From the NCBI GenBank assembly GCA_963708425.1, contig OY970206.1, forward strand, positions 2,480,001 through 2,544,000: a stretch of DNA of 64,000 nt, given 5' to 3'. A program made the translations under genes and the position numbers. Below the pieces are notes generated by a model. That model did not search any database. It was given only the letters and a program-made list of their open reading frames with translations, and had not been told where the DNA came from. Within the stretch, counting starts at the first letter, position 1; each line of letters opens with the position of its first letter. The stretch is from JACMNW01 sp963708425 (GTDB taxonomy: Bacteria; Pseudomonadota; Alphaproteobacteria; Rhodobacterales; Rhodobacteraceae). Positions 17,725 to 26,387 of the stretch are shown piece after piece.

Positions 17725-17847
17725 GTATCCTGCGGGGGCAGGCTTAATTTTCGATTGATGCTGAATTTGGAAAACGCCGCTGTTTTGCTGCAGCAGTTCG
17801 ATCAGCCGGGCCTATTCCCCCAAAATCCCGAGAAAGTGGGTTCGACA

Positions 17848-17881
17848 TTTCCCTGCAATCCGATTATCGGGATTAGGGAAA
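17848..17881. repeat. hairpin-forming inverted repeat upstream of galE
   Basis: TTTCCCT (17848-17854) pairs with AGGGAAA (17875-17881), and AATCC (17857-17861) with GGATT (17870-17874); two bases (GC) bulge on the left side and an eight-base loop remains. It ends 22 bases before the galE start. There is no T-run, so a regulatory site or leader structure is more likely than a terminator. Confidence 0.6.
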
Positions 17882-17903
17882 CAGGCTTTGGGGCGGGCAG
17901 GAT

Positions 17904-18890
17904 TTGTCGAAACATGTTCTGGTAACGGGCGGCGCGGGCTATATTGGCGCACATGCGTGCAAGGTATTACGCGCTGCGGGATATGTGCCGGTTGCGTTTG
18001 ACAATCTGGCAACGGGCTGGCGCGACGCGGTAAAGTATGGGCCCTTTGTGCAGGGTGATCTGTTGGATCGTGCGGCGCTTGATGCGGCGTTTGCTACCTA
18101 TAAACCGATAGCGGTGATGCATTTTGCGGCCCTTGCCTTGGTGGGCGAAGCCTCTCGCGATCCGGGGCAGTACTGGCGGGTGAATGTGGGCGGGTCCTTG
18201 AACCTGATCGAGGCTGCGATTGCCGCCGATGTTCGCAATTTCGTGTTTTCGTCGACCTGTGCCGTTTTTGGCAACCCGGATGGCATGCATCTGGATGAAG
18301 ACACGCCGCAGCGCCCGATCAATGCTTATGGTGCCTCGAAGCGGGCGATCGAGGATATGTTGGCGAATTTCGGCGACAGCCACGGATTGAACCACGTGAT
18401 CTTTCGCTATTTCAACGTGGCAGGGGCAGACCCAGCGGGTGAGGTTGGCGAACAGCACCGGCCAGAGACGCATCTTATTCCGCTGATGCTGGATACAATT
18501 TCTGGCGCGCTGCCAGAGCTGACGATTTACGGCACCGATTATGCCACCCGCGATGGCACTTGTATTCGCGATTATGTGCATGTGATGGATCTGGTCGAGG
18601 CGCATGTTCTGGGCCTGCGCTGGCTGCTGGATGGGCGCGGCAACCGGGTGTTCAATCTAGGCACCGGACGCGGTTTTTCGGTGCGCGAGGTGATAGATCA
18701 CGCGCGCGGTGTGACCAACCGCGCGGTGACGGTTATCAAGGGTGCGCGGCGGGCGGGGGATGCGGCGGCGCTGGTGTCTGGGTCTGAACGGGCGCGGGTG
18801 GAACTGGGCTGGCAGCCCACGCGGTCAACCCTGCCGGTGATGATCGCCGATGCCTGGGCGTGGAGCCAGCGTCCCGGCTTTGACGGCTGA
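17904..18890 (+). CDS. galE: UDP-glucose 4-epimerase (GalE-type)
   Basis: 328 residues from a TTG at 17904 behind GGGGCGGG. The NAD-binding motif VTGGAGYIGAHACKVL (residues 7-22) and the catalytic NAYGASKRAIEDML pattern (Tyr and Lys near 148-152, after SSTCAVFG) identify an extended SDR of the GalE family. It interconverts UDP-glucose and UDP-galactose, or the N-acetyl forms. The C-terminal DYATRDGTCIRDYVHVMDL is characteristic. It opens the plus-strand run with the Gfo/Idh oxidoreductase, cytidylyltransferase and SDR genes and likely supplies sugar nucleotides for the surface glycan. Confidence 0.92.
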   Translation: MSKHVLVTGGAGYIGAHACKVLRAAGYVPVAFDNLATGWRDAVKYGPFVQGDLLDRAALDAAFATYKPIAVMHFAALALVGEASRDPGQYWRVNVGGSLNLIEAAIAADVRNFVFSSTCAVFGNPDGMHLDEDTPQRPINAYGASKRAIEDMLANFGDSHGLNHVIFRYFNVAGADPAGEVGEQHRPETHLIPLMLDTISGALPELTIYGTDYATRDGTCIRDYVHVMDLVEAHVLGLRWLLDGRGNRVFNLGTGRGFSVREVIDHARGVTNRAVTVIKGARRAGDAAALVSGSERARVELGWQPTRSTLPVMIADAWAWSQRPGFDG

Positions 18891-18897
18891 TCCGGGG

Positions 18898-19848
18898 ATG
18901 ACGGCGGGCATGCGAGTTCTGGTGATCGGGGCGGGCAGCATCGGGCGCAGGCATGCGGAAAATCTGGGCGCTTTGGGCGTTGCGGCTGACCTGATTTCGT
19001 GGCGCGGGTATTCTGCCGAATTGCTCGCCAAGCGATTGGCATCAGGCGATGTGCAGGGCGTTGTCATTGCCACTGCCACGCAAATTCGGCTGGAACTGAT
19101 TGCAGTTTGCGGTGCTGCTGGCGTGCCGTTCTACGTCGAAAAGCCGCTGGCCTTTCGATCTGCCGATTTGGCGCTGATTGCGGCTGCGGCGGCCCCGGTG
19201 GCGCAGCGATCAGTCATCGGTTTCATGATGCGTTATCATCCGGCTTTTCGGCATCTGGCAAGCAGTGATCTGTCAGACACCTATGGGTTTGGGTTTGAAA
19301 TTGGTCATGACGTTACGCAATGGCGGCAGAACTGGCGGTTTTCTGAAAGCTATGCCGCCAAGCCGACGGGTGGCGGTGTGCTGCTGGATTTGTGCCACGA
19401 AGTGGATATGGCCGCGTGCCTATTCCCCGGTCTGGCCTTGGCGGGGGTCGATAGTCTTGGCCATGCCGCCTATCCGGGTGTTGATATGTCCAGCCAGGTT
19501 CGGCTGATCAATGGGGCGGTTACGGGCGAGGTGGCGATGGATTATCTGGCCCCGGTTTCGACCCGCCGCATCAGCTTGCGCGGGCTTGTGCAACTGCATG
19601 ATTTCGATCTGATTTCGGGCCAGTACATCATCGCAGGGCAGGGGGCGCGGACGTTGGATTTTCCGTTCGCACGCAACGATATGTTTCTGGCGGCGATGCG
19701 CGATTTTCTTGCGCTGGTGCAAGGCAAAACGCCATCAACGGTGGCGCATCTGCCGCGCTTTGATCTGGCCCTGCCCAATTGCGCGCTGATCGCGAAAGCG
19801 TGGGAAGCACGTCGTTTCATTGGCACCATCGCAAAGGACATTCCATGA
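18898..19848 (+). CDS. Gfo/Idh/MocA-family oxidoreductase
   Basis: 316 residues from ATG 18898, seven bases after the galE stop (an ATG at 18910 is also possible). A Rossmann motif VLVIGAGSIGRRHAENLGAL near the N-terminus binds NAD(P). VEKPLAF (near 80) holds the EKP lysine of the family, and the C-terminal half is the alpha/beta substrate domain. The gene overlaps the cytidylyltransferase gene (ATGA), and the SDR follows. Similar trios occur in nonulosonic-acid or modified-sugar loci. Whether it oxidises an intermediate or the final sugar is unknown. Confidence 0.85.
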   Translation: MTAGMRVLVIGAGSIGRRHAENLGALGVAADLISWRGYSAELLAKRLASGDVQGVVIATATQIRLELIAVCGAAGVPFYVEKPLAFRSADLALIAAAAAPVAQRSVIGFMMRYHPAFRHLASSDLSDTYGFGFEIGHDVTQWRQNWRFSESYAAKPTGGGVLLDLCHEVDMAACLFPGLALAGVDSLGHAAYPGVDMSSQVRLINGAVTGEVAMDYLAPVSTRRISLRGLVQLHDFDLISGQYIIAGQGARTLDFPFARNDMFLAAMRDFLALVQGKTPSTVAHLPRFDLALPNCALIAKAWEARRFIGTIAKDIP

Positions 19849-20552
19849 TCATCGGCCATATCGGTGCGCGCAAAGGATCGAAGGGTGTTCCGGGCAAGAA
19901 TTTCCGGATGATCTGTGGCAAGCCGTTGATCGATTGGTCATTGGATCAGCTGTTCGCCAATCCGCGGATTGAGGCGGTCGTGGTGTCCACCGATGACCCC
20001 GCGATTTATGATCACGCAGTTGCCAAGGGCGCGCTGAAAATCGGCCTGCGCCCGGCGCATTTGGCCACCGATGCCGCCGGAAAATGGGGCGTCTGGCAGC
20101 ATGCGCTGGAGGCTGCCGAGGCGATTACCGGGCCCGCCACCGCGTTTCTTGATCTGGATTGCACGTCGCCTTTGCGGCTGCCCGGCGATATTGATGCGGC
20201 GCTTGATTTGTTCAATTCCGAACATCCCGACATGGTGATGTCATGCTGCGAGGCGCGAAAGAACCCTTATTTCAACCTGGTCGAGCCCGATGCCACGGGG
20301 GCGCTGCACGTCTCGAAACCGCTGCCCGGGGGTGTGGTTGCACGCCAGCAGGCACCTGTGGTTTATGAACATGCGGCCAGCACTTATGTGGTTGACCCGG
20401 CCTATCTGAAGCGGTCCAAAGGGCTGTGGGAAGGCCGCGTCATCCCCTATCTGATGCCGCCGGACCGTTGCGTTGATATCGACAGCCCGTTCGATTTCAC
20501 CCTTGTCGAGTTCTTACTGACCAATCGCCTGAAGGATGCCCCCCATGACTAA
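19845..20552 (+). CDS. neuA: CMP-nonulosonate (acylneuraminate) cytidylyltransferase-like
   Basis: 235 residues. The N-terminus, IGHIGARKGSKGVPGKNFRM, carries the CTP-binding ARxGSKGxPGKN motif (residues 6-16). LDLDCTSPLR and the later VYEHAASTYVVDPAYL fit NeuA/PtmB-type cytidylyltransferases. These activate sialic, legionaminic or pseudaminic acids (or similar 2-keto acids) to CMP-sugars. Length matches the catalytic domain alone. NeuB and NeuC genes sit on the facing operon, so it plausibly closes that pathway. The precise nonulosonate cannot be told from sequence. Start overlaps the previous stop (ATGA). Confidence 0.86.
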   Translation: MIIGHIGARKGSKGVPGKNFRMICGKPLIDWSLDQLFANPRIEAVVVSTDDPAIYDHAVAKGALKIGLRPAHLATDAAGKWGVWQHALEAAEAITGPATAFLDLDCTSPLRLPGDIDAALDLFNSEHPDMVMSCCEARKNPYFNLVEPDATGALHVSKPLPGGVVARQQAPVVYEHAASTYVVDPAYLKRSKGLWEGRVIPYLMPPDRCVDIDSPFDFTLVEFLLTNRLKDAPHD

Positions 20553-21336
20553 CCAGCTTGCCGGACGTACCGTTTTTATCACCGGATCGGGCGGCGTGTT
20601 GGGGTCTACCTACGTGCGCCGCATGCTAGAGGCGGGCGCACGGGTGGTGTCGTCTGATCTGCCGGGGCACCGGGCGGATGCGTTGAAAGAGGCACATGCG
20701 GGCAATGAAAACTTCCGGTTTTATGATCTGGATGTGGGCGACGAAGATCAGGTGACGGGCATTTTCGCCCACATTCTGGCCGACGGTTGGCAGCCCAATG
20801 TGGTGCTGAACAACGCCGCCATCACTGGCGAATTGCTGATGGGGGCGGGCAAGCCGTTCCCCGATTTCGCCAATACCTCCGTCTCGGATTGGGAGCGTAC
20901 CATGCGCACCAACCTGACGGGCGCGTTCATGATCGCGCGGCAGATGGACCGCGATATTATTGGCAAATGGCCTGCAACCCTGATCAATGTCGCCTCGATG
21001 TATGCCCTGAACGGCCCGCATCACCAGATTTACGAAGGCATGCCGTTCAAGTCTTTTTCCGCTTATTCCACCACCAAGGCGGGCATTCATGGGCTAACGC
21101 TTTGGCTTGCGGGCTATTGGGCGAAGCGGCAGGCAACTGTGAATACCATCGCGCCGGGGGCGGTGTTCAACAACCATTCCGATGAATTTCAACGGCGTGT
21201 GTCCGAACTGATCATGGCGGGCCGCATGGCCAAACCCGATGAGATTGCCGATGCGATGCTGTTTCTATGCTCGCCGCAAGCGGGCTATATGACCGGGCAA
21301 CTGGTCAATGTGGATGGCGGCTTTAGTGGCTGGTAA
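20545..21336 (+). CDS. short-chain dehydrogenase/reductase, PtmA-like
   Basis: 263 residues. The coenzyme motif is TVFITGSGGVLGSTYVRRML (residues 9-28), the substrate-side NNAAITGE follows, and the YSTTKAG catalytic Tyr-Lys pair lies near 175. The end, GQLVNVDGGFSGW, is the usual SDR C-terminus. The ATG at 20545 overlaps the cytidylyltransferase end by eight bases. The partner genes and family resemble PtmA beside PtmB in bacterial nonulosonate gene sets, hence a sugar-oxidoreductase role is inferred. It overlaps the facing Kdo-transferase-like gene by 14 bases at its 3' end. Confidence 0.85.
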   Translation: MTNQLAGRTVFITGSGGVLGSTYVRRMLEAGARVVSSDLPGHRADALKEAHAGNENFRFYDLDVGDEDQVTGIFAHILADGWQPNVVLNNAAITGELLMGAGKPFPDFANTSVSDWERTMRTNLTGAFMIARQMDRDIIGKWPATLINVASMYALNGPHHQIYEGMPFKSFSAYSTTKAGIHGLTLWLAGYWAKRQATVNTIAPGAVFNNHSDEFQRRVSELIMAGRMAKPDEIADAMLFLCSPQAGYMTGQLVNVDGGFSGW

Positions 21337-22648
21337 GCAGTTGATCTAACGCAGTAATCGTACGTTCGGTTGCCCCTGAATGGGCATTGAAGAACGCCTC
21401 GATTTTGCTGGGGTCTATCGCAGCACTTCGCTGCAACGCGGCCAATAGTGCCGCACCATCCGGCACGCTTCTGGCCACACCTGCTGTTTGAGCTTCGGCA
21501 AAGGGAAACTCAATCGTCCAAGTCTCTGGCCCGGTCAGCACCGGTTTGCGCAAGGCCAACGGCTCGATGATGTTATGCGCGCCTTTGGGGGTGAAGCCGC
21601 CGCCCACGATCACCGTGTCGGCCATGGCAAGATAGGCATACATCTCACCCAGGCTATCCCCCAAAAGCACGTCAATCTGCGGTGCAGCACCATTCGGGGC
21701 AAGTGTCGCGTCCAGCATCCCAGTGCGTCTTCCAACCCCCAATCCAGCCGCCATTAGCAACTCCGCCACCTCGTCAAACCGTTCCGGCTTGCGCGGCACA
21801 TAGATGAACAGCGGCGGCGGAAACCGCTTGGCCTGATGCGCCGTCCGCAGGCCAAGGATGGCCGCGATATACAAATCATCCTCACCCTGCACGGCGCTGG
21901 CTATCGTCACCGCCAGCCGATCTTGCGCCCCCAGCCACGCCCGCACGGCAACCCCGGCGGCCAGCAAATGCGACGGTATCGGCTGATCAAACCGCAACTC
22001 GCCAGTCACCCGGATCGGGGTCACGCCGACCGAGGCCAACCGCTGCGCCTGCAAATCCGATTTCACCAATGCCCCGGCGAACCCCCGCATCACCTGCGCC
22101 CGCATGCCGGTGGTCTTGGTATCACGAGCATAGCTTTTCGACGGATACTGCGCGTTGCACATATACAGCGGCATCCCGGCGCGCCTTGCCGACATGATCA
22201 TGCGCGGCCAGATTTCAATCTCCATCACCAACCCGCATTTCGGGGCAAAGGCCTTGAAAAACCGGCGATATGCAAAGCCAAACTCGAACGGCACCCACGC
22301 CACGCGCAGCCGACCGGCATCAATATCTGCGCCAAAAACCTTTTCCGCCTCACGCCGCCCAGCAGGGGTAAAGTGTGTCGTGACGACGTGTTCTCCCCGA
22401 TCCAGCAAGGCCCGGATCATCGGCACAGCGGATCGCAGTTCACCAAGCGATACTGCGTGAACCCACACCGCTCCCGGCGCAAACTTGGAGTAAAAGCCAA
22501 ACCGCTCGCCCAGATGCGCGCGGTAAAGGGTATCGCGCCGACCCCGCGACCACAGATACAGCAGCACAATTGGCAACCCGACGATCCACAGCGCGGAATA
22601 TCCCCACAGCGTCAGTCGTAACCGCCAGGATGGAAAGCGGTCAGCCAT
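21323..22648 (-). CDS. Kdo-transferase-like (GT30) glycosyltransferase, second of a tandem pair
   Basis: 441 residues. One N-terminal membrane helix (LTLWGYSALWIVGLPIVLLY) precedes an AHLGERFGFY motif and VWVHAVSLGELRSAVPMIRA, as in WaaA. The C-terminal half holds the GT-B donor site (VIVGGGFTPKGAHNIIEPLA), again WaaA-like. WaaA uses CMP-Kdo and adds Kdo to lipid A. Here the gene is last in the neuB-neuC operon and overlaps the second GT30 gene by eight bases. It could be the normal WaaA, or a transferase for another CMP-nonulosonate; the setting favours considering the latter. Confidence 0.8.
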   Translation of the reverse strand: MADRFPSWRLRLTLWGYSALWIVGLPIVLLYLWSRGRRDTLYRAHLGERFGFYSKFAPGAVWVHAVSLGELRSAVPMIRALLDRGEHVVTTHFTPAGRREAEKVFGADIDAGRLRVAWVPFEFGFAYRRFFKAFAPKCGLVMEIEIWPRMIMSARRAGMPLYMCNAQYPSKSYARDTKTTGMRAQVMRGFAGALVKSDLQAQRLASVGVTPIRVTGELRFDQPIPSHLLAAGVAVRAWLGAQDRLAVTIASAVQGEDDLYIAAILGLRTAHQAKRFPPPLFIYVPRKPERFDEVAELLMAAGLGVGRRTGMLDATLAPNGAAPQIDVLLGDSLGEMYAYLAMADTVIVGGGFTPKGAHNIIEPLALRKPVLTGPETWTIEFPFAEAQTAGVARSVPDGAALLAALQRSAAIDPSKIEAFFNAHSGATERTITALDQLLTSH

Positions 22649-23936
22649 GCCGCACCTTTGGCATTAGGGCCAGCAATTGCGCGCAAAGCGCATCCATCCC
22701 GGCCATCCCACCCTGCGCCAATGCCAAACCGCGCGCGGCTTGATCCGGCAAAAGTGGGTCCAGCAGGGCTTTAGCCAGCCCCTCCGCATCCGCCACCAGT
22801 CGAGCCGCACTTGCTGCATGGAACGCAGCGTAATCAGCGGCGAAATTCGCCACATTCGGCCCATGCAAAACAGCACAGCCAAGATGCGCAGGCTCCCACG
22901 GGTTATGGCCGCCGGTGTCGCCCGAGCTGCCACCCACTAGGGCGGCTGGGCAGAGCCGATACCACAGCCCCATTTCGCCAAATCCATCCGCCAGATAAAC
23001 CGCATCTGTTGCGGCAGGTACGGCCCCGGTTGACCGCACTGCCACCGAAAGGCCGGCTGCAGCACAAGCGGCAACGATGTCGTCCCGCCTAGTCGGATCA
23101 CGCGGCGCGATGATCAGCAGGCGTGCAGGGTCTTGATCCAGCAGCATTTTATGCGCCGCCAAAACCACCGCTTCATCCGCCGCGTGGCTTGACGCCGCAC
23201 ACCAAGGTTTTCGCGCTTCAAGCGCCCCCGCCAACGCCGCCCGCACATCAGGTTGATCCGCCAGCGGCCCGGCACCGGCCTTAAGCGATCCGGTCACGGT
23301 AACACCGCCCGCACCCAACGCCTCCAGATGCCGCGCCGTGCCAGCATCCTGCGCCGAGATGTGCGCAAATCGCGCATACAGATCGGCGTACAGCCCGCGA
23401 AACCGCTGTCGCGCCGCGAACGCCCGCGCGTTCATCCGCGCATTAATCAGTGCCAAAGGAATGCCGCGGCGATGCGTGGCCACCACCGCGCCGGGCCACA
23501 GGTCTTGTTCTGCCCAGATCGAAAGATCAGGCTGCCAATGATCCAGAAACGCCGCCACCGGCCCCGGCGCATCCAGCGGCAAAAACTGATGCTGCGTCCG
23601 CGCGGGCGTATTGCCCGCAAACGCCTGTGCCGACGACCGCGCCGACGATGTCACCAGAAACGACAGATCAGGCCGTGCCGTCCCCATCGCCAAAATCAGG
23701 CCACGCAGCGCCATCACCTCACCCAAGCCCACCGCGTGCATCCAGACCAACGGGCCATCAGGGCGCGGTAAACTCGCCTCCCCCAGCTTTTCGCGCCACC
23801 GCGCAGCGTCTTCCTTGCCACGTTTCAGCCGACGGCGCAGATAGGCGGGCAGGAACGGCCCGGCTGCCCGCACCGCCAACAGATACGCCCGCAAAACAGC
23901 CCCGATGCGGGGCGCGGCTGGGCGAATATCAGTCAA
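22641..23936 (-). CDS. Kdo-transferase-like (GT30) glycosyltransferase, first of a tandem pair
   Basis: 431 residues with an N-terminal GT30 domain: ARWREKLGEASL, then VWMHAVGLGEVMALRGLILA, and later WAEQDLWPGAVVATHRRGIP, which corresponds to the EIE-LWP region of WaaA. The C-terminal donor site reads LVGGSSGDTGGHNPWEPAHL. It clearly differs from its neighbour in sequence, so this is an old duplication or two separately acquired genes. It lacks an evident N-terminal membrane helix. It overlaps neuC and the next GT30 gene by eight bases each. Substrate unknown. Confidence 0.78.
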   Translation of the reverse strand: MTDIRPAAPRIGAVLRAYLLAVRAAGPFLPAYLRRRLKRGKEDAARWREKLGEASLPRPDGPLVWMHAVGLGEVMALRGLILAMGTARPDLSFLVTSSARSSAQAFAGNTPARTQHQFLPLDAPGPVAAFLDHWQPDLSIWAEQDLWPGAVVATHRRGIPLALINARMNARAFAARQRFRGLYADLYARFAHISAQDAGTARHLEALGAGGVTVTGSLKAGAGPLADQPDVRAALAGALEARKPWCAASSHAADEAVVLAAHKMLLDQDPARLLIIAPRDPTRRDDIVAACAAAGLSVAVRSTGAVPAATDAVYLADGFGEMGLWYRLCPAALVGGSSGDTGGHNPWEPAHLGCAVLHGPNVANFAADYAAFHAASAARLVADAEGLAKALLDPLLPDQAARGLALAQGGMAGMDALCAQLLALMPKVRHG

Positions 23937-25050
23937 TATCGCGGAACTCTTTTTGCAGGCTTTGCGCCCAAAAGCCTTCGTCTTTCAGCACCGCAACAAA
24001 CCGATCCGCCGCCCGCCCAACGCCAAAGCCGTGATGGCGTGGATAGGTCTTGCCCCAATCATTCGCCAAGAACGCCGCAATCGCTGCCGTATCCGTCGCC
24101 GCACAAGCCACCACTGACGGCGATTGCGCCCGGTTGGTCTGCCGCGTACCCACATCCAACGACGCCAGCCCCATAAACGGTGCCTCACGCACCCCCGCCG
24201 ACGAATTGCCGACCATGCAGGCGGCGTTCTTCATCAGTTCGGAAAAGTGCGCAAACCGCATCGACGGGATCACCCGGAACTGGTCGTGCGGCAGCCGGTT
24301 GATCACCGCGAAAATCGCCTCCGACCCCGGATCATTGTTGGGGGCCACCAGCACGAACTGCCGCCCCGACGCCTGCATCGCGCCAAACAGCGCCTCTGCC
24401 TGTGCGCCCATAGACCGCGCCTCGGAGGTCACCGGATGAAAGACGCCAATGCCATATTCGATAAACGGAATGCCGTAATGCGCCCGCACGTCCTCAATCG
24501 TAACGCCTGACGGCCCAGCGTGAAAGTCCAACTCTGGCGATCCGATCACATGTACGCAATCGGCGGGTTCCCCCAAGGCCATCACCCGCTTTGCCGCCAC
24601 ATCGGACGAGACAAAATGCTGGCTCGCCAGCTTGGTGTTGCAGTGGCGGAACACCTCGTCAATCGTGCCCGACACCTCGCCGCCTTCAATATGCGCTGAC
24701 CGAATGTAATTCGTCGCCGCGACCAAGGCACCCGCCAGCGCCTCGACCCGATCACCATGCACGATCACCAGATCGGGCGGGCTTTCCGCCAGATAATCGG
24801 AAAACCCGATGACAGTCTTCGCCAACACCATGTCCTGCGGATCACCGGGGCGCTGGTTCAAAAACTCATGCACCGTGACACCGGGGGTGCGATGCACCTC
24901 GTTCTTGGTCAGCCCATAGCGATCCAGCATATGCATGCCGGTCACGAAGAATGACACATGAAACCCAGCATCCCGCGCCGCTATCGCCAACGGCTCCAGC
25001 TTGCCAAAGTCAGCACGTGTTCCGGTGAGGAAGAGAAGGGATCGGGTCAT
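23929..25050 (-). CDS. neuC: UDP-N-acetylglucosamine 2-epimerase, hydrolysing (NeuC-type)
   Basis: 373 residues, standard length. The start LLFLTGTRADFGKLEPLAIA and the signature LVIVHGDRVEALAGALVAAT with AHIEGGEVSGTIDEVFRH match hydrolysing NeuC/LegG enzymes. These convert a UDP-N-acetyl-sugar to the free 2-epimer (ManNAc from UDP-GlcNAc), the first step of sialic-type biosynthesis. No LegB/LegC/LegH-type genes were seen nearby, so plain ManNAc is the simplest product. The ATG at 25050 overlaps the stop of a frameshifted ORF upstream (ATGA). It is followed by the GT30 pair. Confidence 0.9.
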   Translation of the reverse strand: MTRSLLFLTGTRADFGKLEPLAIAARDAGFHVSFFVTGMHMLDRYGLTKNEVHRTPGVTVHEFLNQRPGDPQDMVLAKTVIGFSDYLAESPPDLVIVHGDRVEALAGALVAATNYIRSAHIEGGEVSGTIDEVFRHCNTKLASQHFVSSDVAAKRVMALGEPADCVHVIGSPELDFHAGPSGVTIEDVRAHYGIPFIEYGIGVFHPVTSEARSMGAQAEALFGAMQASGRQFVLVAPNNDPGSEAIFAVINRLPHDQFRVIPSMRFAHFSELMKNAACMVGNSSAGVREAPFMGLASLDVGTRQTNRAQSPSVVACAATDTAAIAAFLANDWGKTYPRHHGFGVGRAADRFVAVLKDEGFWAQSLQKEFRDID

Positions 25051-25305
25051 TTGACCTTTGTAGCGGAAACGGTGGGCGGAATGGAAGGATCAGCAGATAA
25101 ATGATCTGATCCCCGGAAAAGACTACCTTCAGCCAGTTCAACTATTGGGGCTGGATCACCCTCTGCATAGGTTGGGAAGCCCTTGTTAACCACTTGAGGA
25201 CCTTCGCCATAACATAGGTCCACATAGCTTTGTAACGACAGGGTGCGCTTGACCTCGGATACGCCGCAGTTCGCGTTTCACTTTCCAGGCGGGTGGCAGT
25301 GTCAT
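25047..25305 (-). pseudogene. frameshifted remnant resembling the start of the rhamnan-synthesis-F-like gene
   Basis: An ATG at 25305 overlaps the stop of the gene before it (ATGA), and a TGA at 25049-25047 overlaps the neuC ATG (ATGA), yet the two ends are in different frames: 259 bases is 86 codons plus one. The first frame reads PPAWKVKRELRRI, close to IPAWKIRRELHRL at the start of the upstream gene. The second frame, opening about mid-way, reads QVVNKGFPTYAEG, close to KAVRQGLPTFDG further on in that protein, and ends in an unrelated serine/proline-rich tail. I read this as a shortened copy of the neighbour's N-terminus with a one-base indel. A sequencing error or an 85-residue small protein are the alternatives. 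Confidence 0.6.
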
Positions 25306-26387
25306 GGTGTTGCCTCCCGCGCTACCTGCGACTGCAACTCCGCAAAAACTGACGGCCGCGGTGCTTCAAGATCACCCGCTATCACCGCCGAAAGATACGC
25401 TTTGCGCCACAAAACTGATACCATGTCGCCACTTCGTTTCAAGATCGGATAGTTCAGCAACCGCACGGCGGCGAAGGGAAATGCGCTGTAGAACTGGGCG
25501 CTGCGAAGAACCCGCTCGACATGATCGAACACTGCGGTGCGCCACGCTTCGTCTTTGCGCGCGTCCAATAGAGTGTCACGTTCGCCGGACAACCCTGCGG
25601 TTTCAGCCACGCCATAGCGCAGGGTTTTTTCCAGAAAGACGTGGTCTTGCATGCGAAGTCGCGCCATGAAGTCTTCACGGGAAAACATTGGGTGTAAATG
25701 AAACCCCGCATCCAGCAAGGCCACGCTATGCCCACGTTCACCGCGACGAATAACCTTGTATTTGTTGGCCGTCAGCTTGAAAGACTTCCAGAATTCCTGC
25801 ACCGCGCCGCTTTTCAGAACCCGGCTATCGATCAGGTACATATAGGATTCCAGAAAGCTGATTTTGTCTTTCTGCCGCAATACCGTTCCGGCAACATCGG
25901 CACCCGCCGCTTCCATCTGTTTCAGCAGCAGACAGTCATCCGATAGCGGAAACCAGATACTATCGTTCAGAATCAAAAGCTTGCTAGGTTCAATGGCCCA
26001 CAACCGCAGCTGGTTGATTGCATCGCGGTAGCCACCAAAGTCATAGCCTAAATTGGGTCTTTCCAAGACTTTCCAAACATGCGGCAAAAGCTGGCTACGG
26101 CTTGCCTCGGGCAGCCCACCGTTGGCAACCACCAGCGGGCTAAAGCCGTTATCCGCCAAGAACTGGCACGTTTCGACAATGCTTTGGGGCAGCGCCCTTG
26201 GCTGATAGAGCAGATATATCGCGACTTTTGGGCCCAAAGGTATCGTGCCGTCAAACGTCGGTAGGCCCTGACGAACCGCTTTGTCGTGGCGGCGCTGCAC
26301 GATCGGTTCCCAGATCGCTTCGTGCAAGGCGGACGCTTGTTGGCCCAACCGGTGCAACTCGCGCCGGATTTTCCACGCCGGGATCAT
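25302..26387 (-). CDS. rhamnan-synthesis-F-like glycan protein
   Basis: 361 residues from ATG 26387, which overlaps the neuB stop (ATGA). The N-terminus (IPAWKIRRELHRLGQQ) is followed by VAIYLLYQPRALPQSIVETC, LVVANGG, GYDFGGYRDAINQLRLWAIE and SKLLILNDSIWFPL, the pattern of the rhamnan synthesis F (RgpF) family. RgpF proteins act in building rhamnose-rich or other cell-wall glycans, often as glycosyltransferases. Its place between neuB and neuC ties it to the nonulosonate glycan. The exact sugar is unknown. Confidence 0.83.
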   Translation of the reverse strand: MIPAWKIRRELHRLGQQASALHEAIWEPIVQRRHDKAVRQGLPTFDGTIPLGPKVAIYLLYQPRALPQSIVETCQFLADNGFSPLVVANGGLPEASRSQLLPHVWKVLERPNLGYDFGGYRDAINQLRLWAIEPSKLLILNDSIWFPLSDDCLLLKQMEAAGADVAGTVLRQKDKISFLESYMYLIDSRVLKSGAVQEFWKSFKLTANKYKVIRRGERGHSVALLDAGFHLHPMFSREDFMARLRMQDHVFLEKTLRYGVAETAGLSGERDTLLDARKDEAWRTAVFDHVERVLRSAQFYSAFPFAAVRLLNYPILKRSGDMVSVLWRKAYLSAVIAGDLEAPRPSVFAELQSQVAREATP

